Below the pieces are notes generated by a model, which worked only from the letters and a program-made list of their open reading frames with translations, searched no databases and was not told the origin of the DNA. Shown piece by piece: positions 9,555 to 17,051 of a DNA stretch of 35,853 nt (position 1 is its first letter; each line of letters starts with the position of its first letter). Location: positions 1 to 35,853 of the forward strand of contig CAJUTL010000027.1 in NCBI GenBank assembly GCA_910589395.1. The letters are read 5' to 3'. Position numbers and translations under genes: made by a program. The stretch comes from an uncultured Oscillospiraceae bacterium (GTDB taxonomy: Bacteria > Bacillota_A > Clostridia > Oscillospirales > Acutalibacteraceae).

Positions 9555-9593
9555 TTCAAAGCTCCTCCTCTTTTCGGCTTAAGCGACAGCCGC

Positions 9594-10592
9594 TTAAAGC
9601 ACATACCCGATCTTTTTCATCACCTTTTGCAGTGTTTTCCCGGCAATGCGCCGAGCTCTGGAAACATTTTCCGAATAGCACTTTTCCAGGTAGGCCTTAT
9701 CCTCCATCAGCCGCCGGAATTCCTCCTGAATAGGGCGCAGCTCGGAAATGACCGCTTCCGCCACAGCGGGCTTGAACTCTCCATAGCCCTTTCCCTCAAA
9801 TTCCCGTTCGATCTCCTCCATGGTCTTTCCTGTCACGCAGGAATAAATATCCATTAGATTGTTGATGCCGGCCTTTCCCTCACCATAGCGCACACAGGAC
9901 TCGCTGTCCGTAATGGCCCGCTTGAATTTCCGCAGAATGGTATCCGGGTCATCGGAAAGCAGGATAGTTCCGTTCATGTTTTCATCGGACTTGGACATTT
10001 TTTTCGTGGGATCCTGCAGAGACATGACCCGGGCGCCGCGCTGGGGAATCAGGGGCTCCGGCACGGTAAAGGTAGGGCTGTAAAGGCCGTTAAAGCGCTC
10101 CGCGATATCTCTGGCGATCTCCACATGCTGCTTCTGATCCGCCCCCACCGGAACCAGATCCGCCTGGTACAGCAAAATATCCGCCGCCATCAGACAGGGG
10201 TAGGTAAAGAGCCCGGCGTTTACATTGTCGGCGTGCTTTTGAGATTTGTCCTTAAACTGCGTCATGCGGGAAAGCTCGCCGAACTGGGTATAGCAATTCA
10301 GGATCCACGCCAGCTGGGAATGCTCCGGCACCTGGCTTTGGATAAAGAGGATCGTTTTTTCCAGGTCGATCCCCATGGCCAGCAGATAGGCATAGGCTTC
10401 CAGCGTGTACCGGCGCAGCTTCGCGGGCTCCTGCCGCACAGTGATGGCGTGCAAATCCGCTAAGGCATAGACACACTCATACTCGTCCTGAAGCCGCACA
10501 TGGTTCCGTATTGCTCCCAGATAATTCCCCAAGGTAAAGGTTCCTGTGCACTGGTACATGCTGAGCACCCTTTTTTTGCGTTGGTTTTCCAT
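9594..10592 (-). CDS. trpS: Tryptophanyl-tRNA synthetase
   Basis: This class I aminoacyl-tRNA synthetase charges tRNA-Trp. The HIGH-like motif is TGTFTLGNYLGAI near the N-terminus (TIGN-type, as in Bacillus enzymes). DLHAITVRQ, the active-site GADQKQHVEIARDIAERF and the KMSKS loop DPTKKMSKSDEN are all present. The length of 332 aa is normal. The ATG at 10592 is chosen because AAAAGGAG sits eight bases upstream; a longer frame from 10652 has no such site and adds an unlikely basic leader. It lies 37 bp after the aminotransferase gene and downstream of a T-box with a UGG specifier, which fits control by uncharged tRNA-Trp. Confidence 0.97.
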   Translation of the reverse strand: MENQRKKRVLSMYQCTGTFTLGNYLGAIRNHVRLQDEYECVYALADLHAITVRQEPAKLRRYTLEAYAYLLAMGIDLEKTILFIQSQVPEHSQLAWILNCYTQFGELSRMTQFKDKSQKHADNVNAGLFTYPCLMAADILLYQADLVPVGADQKQHVEIARDIAERFNGLYSPTFTVPEPLIPQRGARVMSLQDPTKKMSKSDENMNGTILLSDDPDTILRKFKRAITDSESCVRYGEGKAGINNLMDIYSCVTGKTMEEIEREFEGKGYGEFKPAVAEAVISELRPIQEEFRRLMEDKAYLEKCYSENVSRARRIAGKTLQKVMKKIGYVL

Positions 10593-10629
10593 AAAAAATT
10601 CTCCTTTTCCCAGAAAGTTGCTTTTTCTT

Positions 10630-11820
10630 TTATTCGGCCATTTTTCCGGCAAGGCTTCCCAAAAGCTTAATGCCCTCCGTCAGCTGCTCGTCGGTGGGGG
10701 TGGAAAAATTCACCCGGAAGGAACGGCAGGGCTCTGTCTCATCGGTCAGGAACGCCGTGCCCGGCACCACGCAGACCTTTTCCTCCGCCGCCCGCTTCAC
10801 AAAATCCAACATATCCACACGTTCCGGCAGGGTGCACCAGGCGAATAACCCGCCCTGAAACTCGCTCCAGGTGATCAGAGGGCGGAAATACTGTTCCATG
10901 GCGTTTCGAAGCACCTGGCTTTTCCGGCGGTAGATCTCCCGCAGACGGCAAAGGTGGGCCTCATAGTCGCATTCCGTCATAAACCGGTGGCAGACGATCT
11001 GCGCCCAAATATTGGAGTGAACGTCCTCCCCTTGCTTGCAGACCACCATTTTCTGAACGATCTCCCTGGGCCCGATGGCATAGCCCACCCGCATGCCGGG
11101 GGACACCACCTTGGAAAAGGAGCCCGCGTACAGCACAACGCCCTCCCGGTCAAAGGATTTGATGGGGGGAAGTTCTTCCCCGGCAAACCGCAGGTCACCG
11201 TAAGGATTATCCTCCAAAATCAGCACATTGTGATCCCGGCAAAGCTCATACACCCGCTTCCGCTTTGCAAGGCTCATGGTGATGCCGGAAGGATTCTGGA
11301 AATTGGGAATGGTGTAAAGGTATTTGATCTTCTTTTCCTGCCGCAGGGCATTCTCCAGCTGCTCCAGGGAAAGGCCGTCCTCCTCCATGGGAATTCCCCG
11401 CAGCTTTGCCCGATAGGAGCGGAAGGTATTGAGAGAGCCGATAAAGCTGGGGGCTTCACACAGCACGGTATCCCCCTCGTTTAAGAGGGTCTTGGTCAAA
11501 AGATCCATCACCTGCTGGGCGCCGCTGGTGATGAGGATCTCATCGTTTTCCCCGCCTGCCCCGTGCTTTTCCCTCATATAGGAAAGCAGGTGCTCCCGCA
11601 GGGGAAGATAGCCCTCTGTCACGCTGTACTGAAGGGCCTCTATGGGGGTGCTTTCCAAAAGCTCCGCCGAGATCCGGCGAATGTCCTCATAGGGGAAAGC
11701 GTCCGGGGCGGGATTGCCCGCCGACAGGGGGATCACTCCCGGGGCGGAGGAATTTTTCAAAATTTCCCGGATCGCCGAAGGCTTCAGGCCTTTTACCCGT
11801 TCGGAAAACTCATATTTCAC
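10630..11820 (-). CDS. PLP-dependent aminotransferase, class I/II (aromatic/2-aminoadipate type)
   Basis: The 396-aa protein is a fold-type I aminotransferase close to the 2-aminoadipate/aromatic aminotransferase (LysN, MocR-like) group. It carries IPLSAGNPAPDAFP near the N-terminus, ALQYSVTEGYLPLREHL, ITSGAQQVMDLL, YTIPNFQNPSG, LEDNPYGDLRF and the PLP-lysine motif SFSKVVSPGMRVGY (Lys237 from the chosen start). The start is GTG at 11820 because AAAGGAG lies eight bases upstream; the longer frame from 11838 would translate that ribosome site. The gene is first after a Trp-specific T-box, so its substrate is plausibly tryptophan, indolepyruvate or another aromatic amino acid. That link comes from regulation, not from active-site residues. 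Confidence 0.9.
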   Translation of the reverse strand: MKYEFSERVKGLKPSAIREILKNSSAPGVIPLSAGNPAPDAFPYEDIRRISAELLESTPIEALQYSVTEGYLPLREHLLSYMREKHGAGGENDEILITSGAQQVMDLLTKTLLNEGDTVLCEAPSFIGSLNTFRSYRAKLRGIPMEEDGLSLEQLENALRQEKKIKYLYTIPNFQNPSGITMSLAKRKRVYELCRDHNVLILEDNPYGDLRFAGEELPPIKSFDREGVVLYAGSFSKVVSPGMRVGYAIGPREIVQKMVVCKQGEDVHSNIWAQIVCHRFMTECDYEAHLCRLREIYRRKSQVLRNAMEQYFRPLITWSEFQGGLFAWCTLPERVDMLDFVKRAAEEKVCVVPGTAFLTDETEPCRSFRVNFSTPTDEQLTEGIKLLGSLAGKMAE

Positions 11821-11851
11821 GGTATCGTCTCCTTTCACACCTGTTCAAAAT

Positions 11852-12117
11852 AAAAAACCTGTCCCCGCGCTACTGCGCACAGGGACAGGAGATTTTCCTG
11901 CGGTACCACCCAGCTTGGCATGAGCCGTCTCATACCCACTCTTTCCCGATAACGCCGGAACCGCGCCGGGCCATTTCCTGCCCGGACCCAACGGGCCCAT
12001 TCCCGCACCTCTTCCGCCGCCTTTCCACCACCCGGCGGCTCTCTGAAGGGAAGGCCGATGCGCTACTACTCCCGTTCCTTGGTTTTTCCTGATTTTGCGG
12101 CAGGACCTTCCTGCCGT
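11852..12117 (-). promoter_or_regulatory. T-box leader, tRNA-Trp responsive (UGG specifier)
   Basis: On the minus strand the leader holds the hallmarks of a T-box riboswitch in order. The Stem I base AACGGG pairs with CCCGTT. The AGTAG specifier-loop side is followed by an AGAGAG bulge and a GC-rich distal stem (CCGCC with GGCGG). The opposite specifier-loop strand reads GGAA-TGG-G, which places UGG at 11999-11997. The T-box AAGCTGGGTGGTACCGCAGG lies at about 11916-11897. The terminator is CCTGTCCC, a GCGC-AGTA-GCGC top and GGGGACAGG, followed by six U (11889-11852). CAGGA after the T-box can pair with TCCTG of the terminator arm to form the antiterminator. UGG is the only Trp codon and agrees with trpS in the same run. 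Confidence 0.93.
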
Positions 12118-12124
12118 TTCTGCT

Positions 12125-12153
12125 ATTATATTCTCCTGTGTGAAAAAAGTCAA
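12125..12153 (-). promoter_or_regulatory. Sigma-A type promoter for the Trp T-box operon
   Basis: TTGACT (12153-12148) and TATAAT (12130-12125) on the minus strand are separated by exactly 17 bp, an almost consensus vegetative promoter. Transcription should start near 12118. The first transcribed bases form a short perfect hairpin (CGGCAGGA and TCCTGCCG around 12098-12116) ahead of T-box Stem I. Confidence 0.85.
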
Positions 12154-12295
12154 ATCTCCCGCCGCAAAAAAGTACGATTTCTCCGCCGTGCTCTTTTCTC
12201 TTTTGATTTTCATAACTCATTTTACATAATTTTTTCGCCACAATGAAGGCGAAGCTCCTCAAAAGCCCTCTATCTTGAATTTTTATTCCATAAGA

Positions 12296-12351
12296 TGACA
12301 GAAAACACCTACCATTTAGTGACAGGAAATTTTTTCCAGGATAGGTATAAT
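12296..12351 (+). promoter_or_regulatory. spoIIE promoter with 21-bp spacer and TGACAG repeats (possible Spo0A sites)
   Basis: GTGACA at 12319-12324 and TATAAT at 12346-12351 are 21 bp apart. Bacillus spoIIE and spoIIG promoters have the same unusual long spacing and need Spo0A~P. Two TGACAG(A/G)AAA direct repeats at 12296 and 12320 lie 24 bp apart, the second over the -35 box. Read on the other strand they contain CTGTCA, only a partial match to the 0A box TGTCGAA. The promoter geometry is seen directly; Spo0A binding is inferred. Confidence 0.55.
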
Positions 12352-12408
12352 TTCGTTACCAACGGCATAGCTGGTTTCCCATAATTTTTATATGAGGCGG
12401 TGTTCTCG

Positions 12409-14751
12409 ATGGAAGGATCCAGGGTTCGGCAAATATTCGGCCGCTTAGAGGAGTATTTACACTCCATCTACGCGCGAAAAGTCATTACAGTACTGGGGAG
12501 CTTTTTTTCCGGGCTGCTCTGCTCCCGGGGGCTTGTGTTCGGCAAATATGCTCCCTTTGGCGTGGCGGCGGCAGCCGCCGTACCAAAAAGCGGCATGTGG
12601 GCGGCGGTGTTCGGCGCGTTCTTCGGCTATCTTCTGCCCTCGCCGGTTTACGTTTCCGTGCGCTATGCGGCGGCTTTGTTGGCGGTGGCGGCCATTCGCT
12701 GGTCGCTTTCGGAATTAAAGGCGGTAAATACCCACCCGCTGTACGCCCCGGCAGTCACCTTTCTTCCCCTGCTGCTCACAGGGCTTACCATGGTGTTTCT
12801 AAGCGGCTCCGTGACTTATTCGGCCGCCCTGTACTTAGCGGAATCTTTTTTAGGCGCGGGAGTCTCCTATTTTCTGTGCCGCACGGCAAATCTGCTGCAG
12901 GGCCGGTCCGGAGATGGGCGCTCCAAATCCAGCGGCTTATATGACAGCGGCGATGTGGCCGCCCTGGCAGTCACGGTGGGCGTGCTGGTCCTCTCCTTTT
13001 CTGGCGTTACCGTGGCAAACGTTTCCATCGGGCGAATTTTCATGGTGCTGATGGTGATCTACTGCGCCCGGGTAGGCGGTATCAGCGGCGGCACGGTGGC
13101 GGGCGTTACCGCCGGGGCCATTCAGGGGCTTTCCACGGCGGGGCTTTCTTACTTATCCGGCGCTTATGGCCTTGGCGGCCTGATGGCAGGCGTATTTTCT
13201 CCCATGGGAAAGGTGGCTACGGCGGCGGCCTTTATCATCTCCCACGGTGTTGCCTCCCTGCAGGCCGGAACAGGGGATTCCCAAATGATCTCCGGTGCTG
13301 TTGAGGTGGCCGCCGCTACCGTGGTCTATATGCTTCTGCCCAGAAGCAGGCGGCTGACTGAGCTTTTTGGGGTACGGAAGGACACCCTGAGCGGCGGCGC
13401 GCTGCGGAACAATATTGTCATGCGCCTGCGCCACGCCTCAGAGGCCCTTTCCAATGTCTATTCCTCTGTGGAGGAGATCTCCCAAAAGCTTTCCGAGGTC
13501 TGCGCCCCCAACCTGCAGGGGGTTTATAACCGTTCTACAGAGGCCATCTGTGCGGGCTGTGCCATGAGCGCCGTATGCTGGCGAAAGCACAAGGAGCAAA
13601 CACTGGACAACTTCTCCCAGCTTCAAAAGGTGCTGAAGGAAAAGGGAGAAGTGGAAACCGCCGATTTTACCCAGGAATTTTCAGACCGCTGCAAGCGGGC
13701 GGGAGAAATGAAGGAGGAGATCAATAAAAATTACGGGCGCTACCTCATGAAGGAGGCCGCGGAGCTTCGGGCCGCCCAGGTGCGGGAGGCCGCCGAGCAG
13801 CATTTTCGCACCACCGCCGGGATCCTGGAGGAAATGGCCGGGGAATTTTCCCTGTACCAGCATTTCGATGAAGAGGCCGCCCAGCGGGTGGAGGATATCC
13901 TGCGGGACAACGGTGTGGAGCCCCTGGAGGTGTGCTGCCGCCTGGATCGCTTCGGGCGCATGACCGTAGAGGCCGAGATCCACAGAGAGCGCCAAAAGCG
14001 GCTGAACCGGGCGGTGTTTACCAAGGAGATCTCCGCCGCCTGCGGCCGGGTATTCTCCCCGCCCTGCGTCAGCTCCTCAGAGGAGACCTGCCGCATTCAA
14101 ATGTGCCAGCGCCCCGCCTTTGAGGTGGGCAGGGGCTTCTCCCAGTACTGCGCCCGAAACGGCTCCTTCTGCGGCGACAGCGCCGGGGTCTTTTACGACG
14201 GCTGCGGCAGGCTTATCGCCGTGCTGAGCGACGGCATGGGCACCGGGGGCCGGGCGGCAGTGGACGGCGCTATGACTTCCGCCATGGCGGAAAGCCTTTT
14301 GAAGGCCGGCATCGGGTTTAACAGCATGCTGCAAACGGTAAATTCCGCCCTGATCGCAAAATCCGGGGACGAATCCCTGGCCACCCTGGACGTGACCTGC
14401 ATCGACTTGTTTACCGGAAAAGCGGAATTCCGCAAGGCGGGCGCCGCCTGTACCATTGTGCGCCGGGGAAAATACATCGATGTGATCGAAGCCTCCAGTG
14501 TTCCGGTGGGCATTATGCCCCATGTGGAGTTTGCCTGCTATGAGCGGGAGCTGACGGAGGGAGACCTGGTGGTGATGATCTCCGACGGCGTGATGGTTTC
14601 CGGCACCGGGTGGCTTGCGGATATGGTGCTGAACTGGGACGAAAGCGAAAACCCCAATCTGCTGGCAGAGCGCATTACGGAAGAGGCACAGAAGCGCCGC
14701 AGCGACGGCCACGAGGACGATATCACCGCTCTGGCTCTTGTTGTACAATAG
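12409..14751 (+). CDS. spoIIE: Stage II sporulation protein E (membrane serine phosphatase)
   Basis: The 780-aa protein is SpoIIE, the PP2C-type phosphatase that dephosphorylates SpoIIAA to activate sigma-F in the forespore and also acts at the polar septum with FtsZ. It starts MEGSRVRQIFGRLEEYLHSI. About ten hydrophobic segments fill roughly residues 25-330, followed by a cysteine-containing central region (CAGCAMSAVCWRKH) and the C-terminal phosphatase. The metal-binding acidic residues are visible as SDGMGTGGRA (Asp608), MISDGVMVSG (Asp726) and GHEDDITAL (Asp770, Asp771). The ATG at 12409 is chosen because GAGGCGG lies eight bases upstream; an in-frame GTG nine bases earlier overlaps that site. 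It is transcribed divergently from the T-box operon and ends at a strong hairpin terminator. Confidence 0.96.
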   Translation: MEGSRVRQIFGRLEEYLHSIYARKVITVLGSFFSGLLCSRGLVFGKYAPFGVAAAAAVPKSGMWAAVFGAFFGYLLPSPVYVSVRYAAALLAVAAIRWSLSELKAVNTHPLYAPAVTFLPLLLTGLTMVFLSGSVTYSAALYLAESFLGAGVSYFLCRTANLLQGRSGDGRSKSSGLYDSGDVAALAVTVGVLVLSFSGVTVANVSIGRIFMVLMVIYCARVGGISGGTVAGVTAGAIQGLSTAGLSYLSGAYGLGGLMAGVFSPMGKVATAAAFIISHGVASLQAGTGDSQMISGAVEVAAATVVYMLLPRSRRLTELFGVRKDTLSGGALRNNIVMRLRHASEALSNVYSSVEEISQKLSEVCAPNLQGVYNRSTEAICAGCAMSAVCWRKHKEQTLDNFSQLQKVLKEKGEVETADFTQEFSDRCKRAGEMKEEINKNYGRYLMKEAAELRAAQVREAAEQHFRTTAGILEEMAGEFSLYQHFDEEAAQRVEDILRDNGVEPLEVCCRLDRFGRMTVEAEIHRERQKRLNRAVFTKEISAACGRVFSPPCVSSSEETCRIQMCQRPAFEVGRGFSQYCARNGSFCGDSAGVFYDGCGRLIAVLSDGMGTGGRAAVDGAMTSAMAESLLKAGIGFNSMLQTVNSALIAKSGDESLATLDVTCIDLFTGKAEFRKAGAACTIVRRGKYIDVIEASSVPVGIMPHVEFACYERELTEGDLVVMISDGVMVSGTGWLADMVLNWDESENPNLLAERITEEAQKRRSDGHEDDITALALVVQ

Positions 14752-14797
14752 AAAAAGTCTGGTTTTTCAGGGCCGTCCCGAAAAGCCAGACTTTTTT
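14752..14797 (+). terminator. Bidirectional terminator between spoIIE and the P-loop gene
   Basis: AAAAAGTCTGG and CCAGACTTTTTT form a stem with a loop of about 20 bases, with A and T runs on the two outer sides. It can end spoIIE on the plus strand and the convergent gene at 14817 on the minus strand. Confidence 0.85.
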
Positions 14798-14816
14798 ATC
14801 TACCGCCATGAGCGGC

Positions 14817-15512
14817 TTAAAGCAATGGATCGATCTGACGCTCATGATCGCTCAGGCCAAAATGCTTTGCGATCTCATCGCACACCGCGTCTCTGGTATC
14901 CTTGCCGTTATCCTCCCGCAGGATCGTATAAAAGCCGCTGCTCTCGTACTCCTCAAAATGCTCCTTGCTGTTGATTCGCTTCAGCCCGGCCTTGTAGTTT
15001 TCCATGACCCTTTGGGGCTCTTCACAGCCTTCTATGACGCTGAGAAGAAACTGCTTTTCCGGGTCATCCCGGTCAAAAAAGCGCTCTACGCTCATGCTTT
15101 GGGGCGACAGCATCACCACCACCCGGCGGTAGTCGGAGATCTCCCGCAAAAGCTCGGTGGGAATATTGGTATCGACGATCACTTTTTTGTCCCTTGACAG
15201 GGAGATCAGCTCCGCCACTTCAAAGCCGGCGGATTCCCTTGCCGTATTGTAGATCCAGCGCTCGTACTCCTCCGGAGAGCGCTTTACAAAATCCTCCCAG
15301 CTTTTCAGCTGCCGCATATAGCACAGATCCGGCTGAATTTCGGGGTCTGCCACCAAATCGGAAACGGTGCTGTGGTAATTTTCGCCGCACAAGACCATAT
15401 CGTACCGATCCGCCAGCAGCTTGGCCGTGGTGGATTTGCCCGCATAGGCGGTGCCCGTAATGAAATAAACGTTTCTCAAATAGTGCTTCAGCACATTGTT
15501 TTCAATATTCAT
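14817..15512 (-). CDS. P-loop NTPase, adenylate/shikimate kinase-like, function unknown
   Basis: The 231-aa protein has an N-terminal Walker A motif, FITGTAYAGKSTTAKLLAD (P-loop at 20-28), typical of small nucleoside- or shikimate-kinase-like enzymes. A basic middle region with DKKVIVDTNIP and RRVVVMLSP could serve as Walker B and lid strands. I recognise no substrate signature. The ATG has AAAGGAAACTT just upstream. It lies 34 bp after the cysteine desulfurase gene on the same strand, so the two are probably co-transcribed, and it ends at the spoIIE terminator. No membrane segment or signal peptide is visible. Confidence 0.75.
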   Translation of the reverse strand: MNIENNVLKHYLRNVYFITGTAYAGKSTTAKLLADRYDMVLCGENYHSTVSDLVADPEIQPDLCYMRQLKSWEDFVKRSPEEYERWIYNTARESAGFEVAELISLSRDKKVIVDTNIPTELLREISDYRRVVVMLSPQSMSVERFFDRDDPEKQFLLSVIEGCEEPQRVMENYKAGLKRINSKEHFEEYESSGFYTILREDNGKDTRDAVCDEIAKHFGLSDHERQIDPLL

Positions 15513-15545
15513 AAGTTTCCTTTCGCTTCCGGCTGCCGGAAAACC

Positions 15546-16676
15546 CTAATGACGGATCGTCCTCAGCCCTTCTTCCAAAGCCGAAATTAGCGCTTCCACG
15601 TCTTCTTCGGTGCTGAAGCGGGAAAAGCTGACCCGAAGAGACGAGGCGATGCGCTCCTTCGGCAGCCCCATGGCGGTCAGCACATGGCTGGGCTTCGCCT
15701 TCCCGCAGGCGGAGCCGGAGGATACAAAGATCCCCCGCTGGGAAAGAAAATGCAGCATGGTCTCCGCCCGAACCGCTCCGGCGGAAAAATTCAAAACATA
15801 GGGCAGCCCCTCCGGCGGAAAATGGAGCTCCACCTCTGGCAGGACGGACAGCTTTTCCCGCAGAAGGTGGTTCAGCTTTTCCACCTGCGGCAAGGTTTCC
15901 GCCGCCTTCGGCAGCAGCCGCACCGCTTCCCCAAAGGCACAGAGCAGCGGAACGCTCTCTGTGCCGGAGCGCAGGCCTTTTTCCTGGCCCCCGCCCAGGG
16001 CTCGGGGTAAAATACGCACCCCATTTCGCACATACAGCGCTCCCGCCCCCTTGGGGCCGTGAAGCTTGTGGGCGCTGACCGTGATAAGATCGGCCCCCAG
16101 CTTTTTGGGGGTAAAATCCAGCTTGCCGAAGGCCTGCACACAGTCCGTGTGCAGCAGGGCAGGCGCTTTTTTTCGCTGAATGGCCTTTGCCGCCGCCTGT
16201 ACCGGGAAAATGGCCCCGGTCTCGTTATTGACCAGCATCACGCTGACCAATATCGTCTTTTCGTCTATGGCGTTTTGGAGCTGCTCTTCAGAAAGCCCGC
16301 CGGACGGCTCCGGCTTCAAAAAGACCAACTCAAAGCCCTGTTTTTCCAGCTCCTTTAAGGGCTTCAGCACAGAATCGTGCTCCACTGCCGTGGTGACGAT
16401 CCGGTTTCCCCGGCGCTTTCCCGCCTCCGCCGCGCCGAACAGGGCCAGATTATTGGCCTCCGTGCCGCCGGAGGTAAACACGAGCTCCCCCGGGCTTGCC
16501 CCCAGCCGGGAGGCGATCACGCCCCTGGCAGCCTCCAGCTCCTGACGGGCGCGGAACCCCCTTCCGTGAAGCGACGAAGGGTTCCCGAATTCCCCGGTCA
16601 TCATCGAACAGGCCTTTTCAGCCGCCTCCCGCAGCACGGGAGTGGTAGCGCTGTTGTCCAAGTAATGCTCCGCCAT
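15546..16676 (-). CDS. Cysteine desulfurase, NifS/IscS family
   Basis: This 376-aa PLP enzyme takes sulfur from cysteine for Fe-S clusters or thiolated tRNA. It begins with EHYLDNSATTPV, and His100 in AVEHDSVLKPL is the usual ring-stacking residue. The PLP lysine is Lys204 in VSAHKLHGPKGAG. The persulfide cysteine is Cys324 in the short loop SSGSACGKAKPSHVL. The GKAKPSHVL form is that of the clostridial NifS branch often paired with ThiI or MnmA. No scaffold or thiI gene is adjacent here, so the acceptor is unknown. The ATG has GGGAGGCGG eight bases upstream. Confidence 0.95.
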   Translation of the reverse strand: MAEHYLDNSATTPVLREAAEKACSMMTGEFGNPSSLHGRGFRARQELEAARGVIASRLGASPGELVFTSGGTEANNLALFGAAEAGKRRGNRIVTTAVEHDSVLKPLKELEKQGFELVFLKPEPSGGLSEEQLQNAIDEKTILVSVMLVNNETGAIFPVQAAAKAIQRKKAPALLHTDCVQAFGKLDFTPKKLGADLITVSAHKLHGPKGAGALYVRNGVRILPRALGGGQEKGLRSGTESVPLLCAFGEAVRLLPKAAETLPQVEKLNHLLREKLSVLPEVELHFPPEGLPYVLNFSAGAVRAETMLHFLSQRGIFVSSGSACGKAKPSHVLTAMGLPKERIASSLRVSFSRFSTEEDVEALISALEEGLRTIRH

Positions 16677-17051
16677 TTTGTATTCCGCCTCCCGGGAAAG
16701 TAGTTGTTAGTTATGAGTAGTTAGTTGTTAGAAAGGGCTTTTTTGATGCTGGACGACAGTGTTATATGCAATGAGAAATGAGGAATTAGCAATGAAGGGC
16801 AGGGATAGAGCGGTAAATTGGAATTGGCGAATTTACGAATAGCACTAACTCCTTGCCTCCCCTGAAAGGGGAGGCGGCACGGCGAAGTCGTGTCGGAGGG
16901 GTTGTAGGGCACCGAAACCCGCATAAAATCCACCTTTTCAACCTCGTCACCACGGAACCCCTCAGTCAGCCTACGGCTGACAGCTCTCCTTTCAGGGGAG
17001 CCAAGGGCGTCATATATATTCCAATTTAACAAGCTATGTCCTTAAAATTGC
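16677..17051. other. 375-bp intergenic spacer with repeats, no gene
   Basis: No coding frame with a ribosome site is seen. The left part holds AT-rich tracts built from TTAGTTGTTAG and GAGAAATGAGGAATTAGC words. AAATTGGAATT occurs at about 16815 and again inverted at about 17018. Between them lies the inverted-repeat element annotated separately. Confidence 0.6.
16851..17012. repeat. Inverted-repeat element with CTCCCCTGAAAGG termini
   Basis: The left end reads CCTTGCCTCCCCTGAAAGG. The right end, on the opposite strand, reads CCTTGGCTCCCCTGAAAGG: 19 bp with two differences. Inside are CACG-GCGAAGT-CGTG, GTCAGCC-TAC-GGCTGAC and the pair GGAGGGGTT and AACCCCTC, so the roughly 160-bp unit can fold into a branched structure. 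No transposase is encoded; it looks like a non-autonomous MITE- or REP-like element. Confidence 0.65.

Noticed and set aside
8538..9857. Long plus-strand open frame opposite addB
   Set aside because: The residues are low-complexity Gly/His/Leu/Gln-rich with no family pattern, and addB is certain on the other strand.
11845..12213. Short minus-strand open frames over the T-box leader
   Set aside because: The sequence is explained base by base as a T-box RNA with terminator; the frames have no ribosome site.
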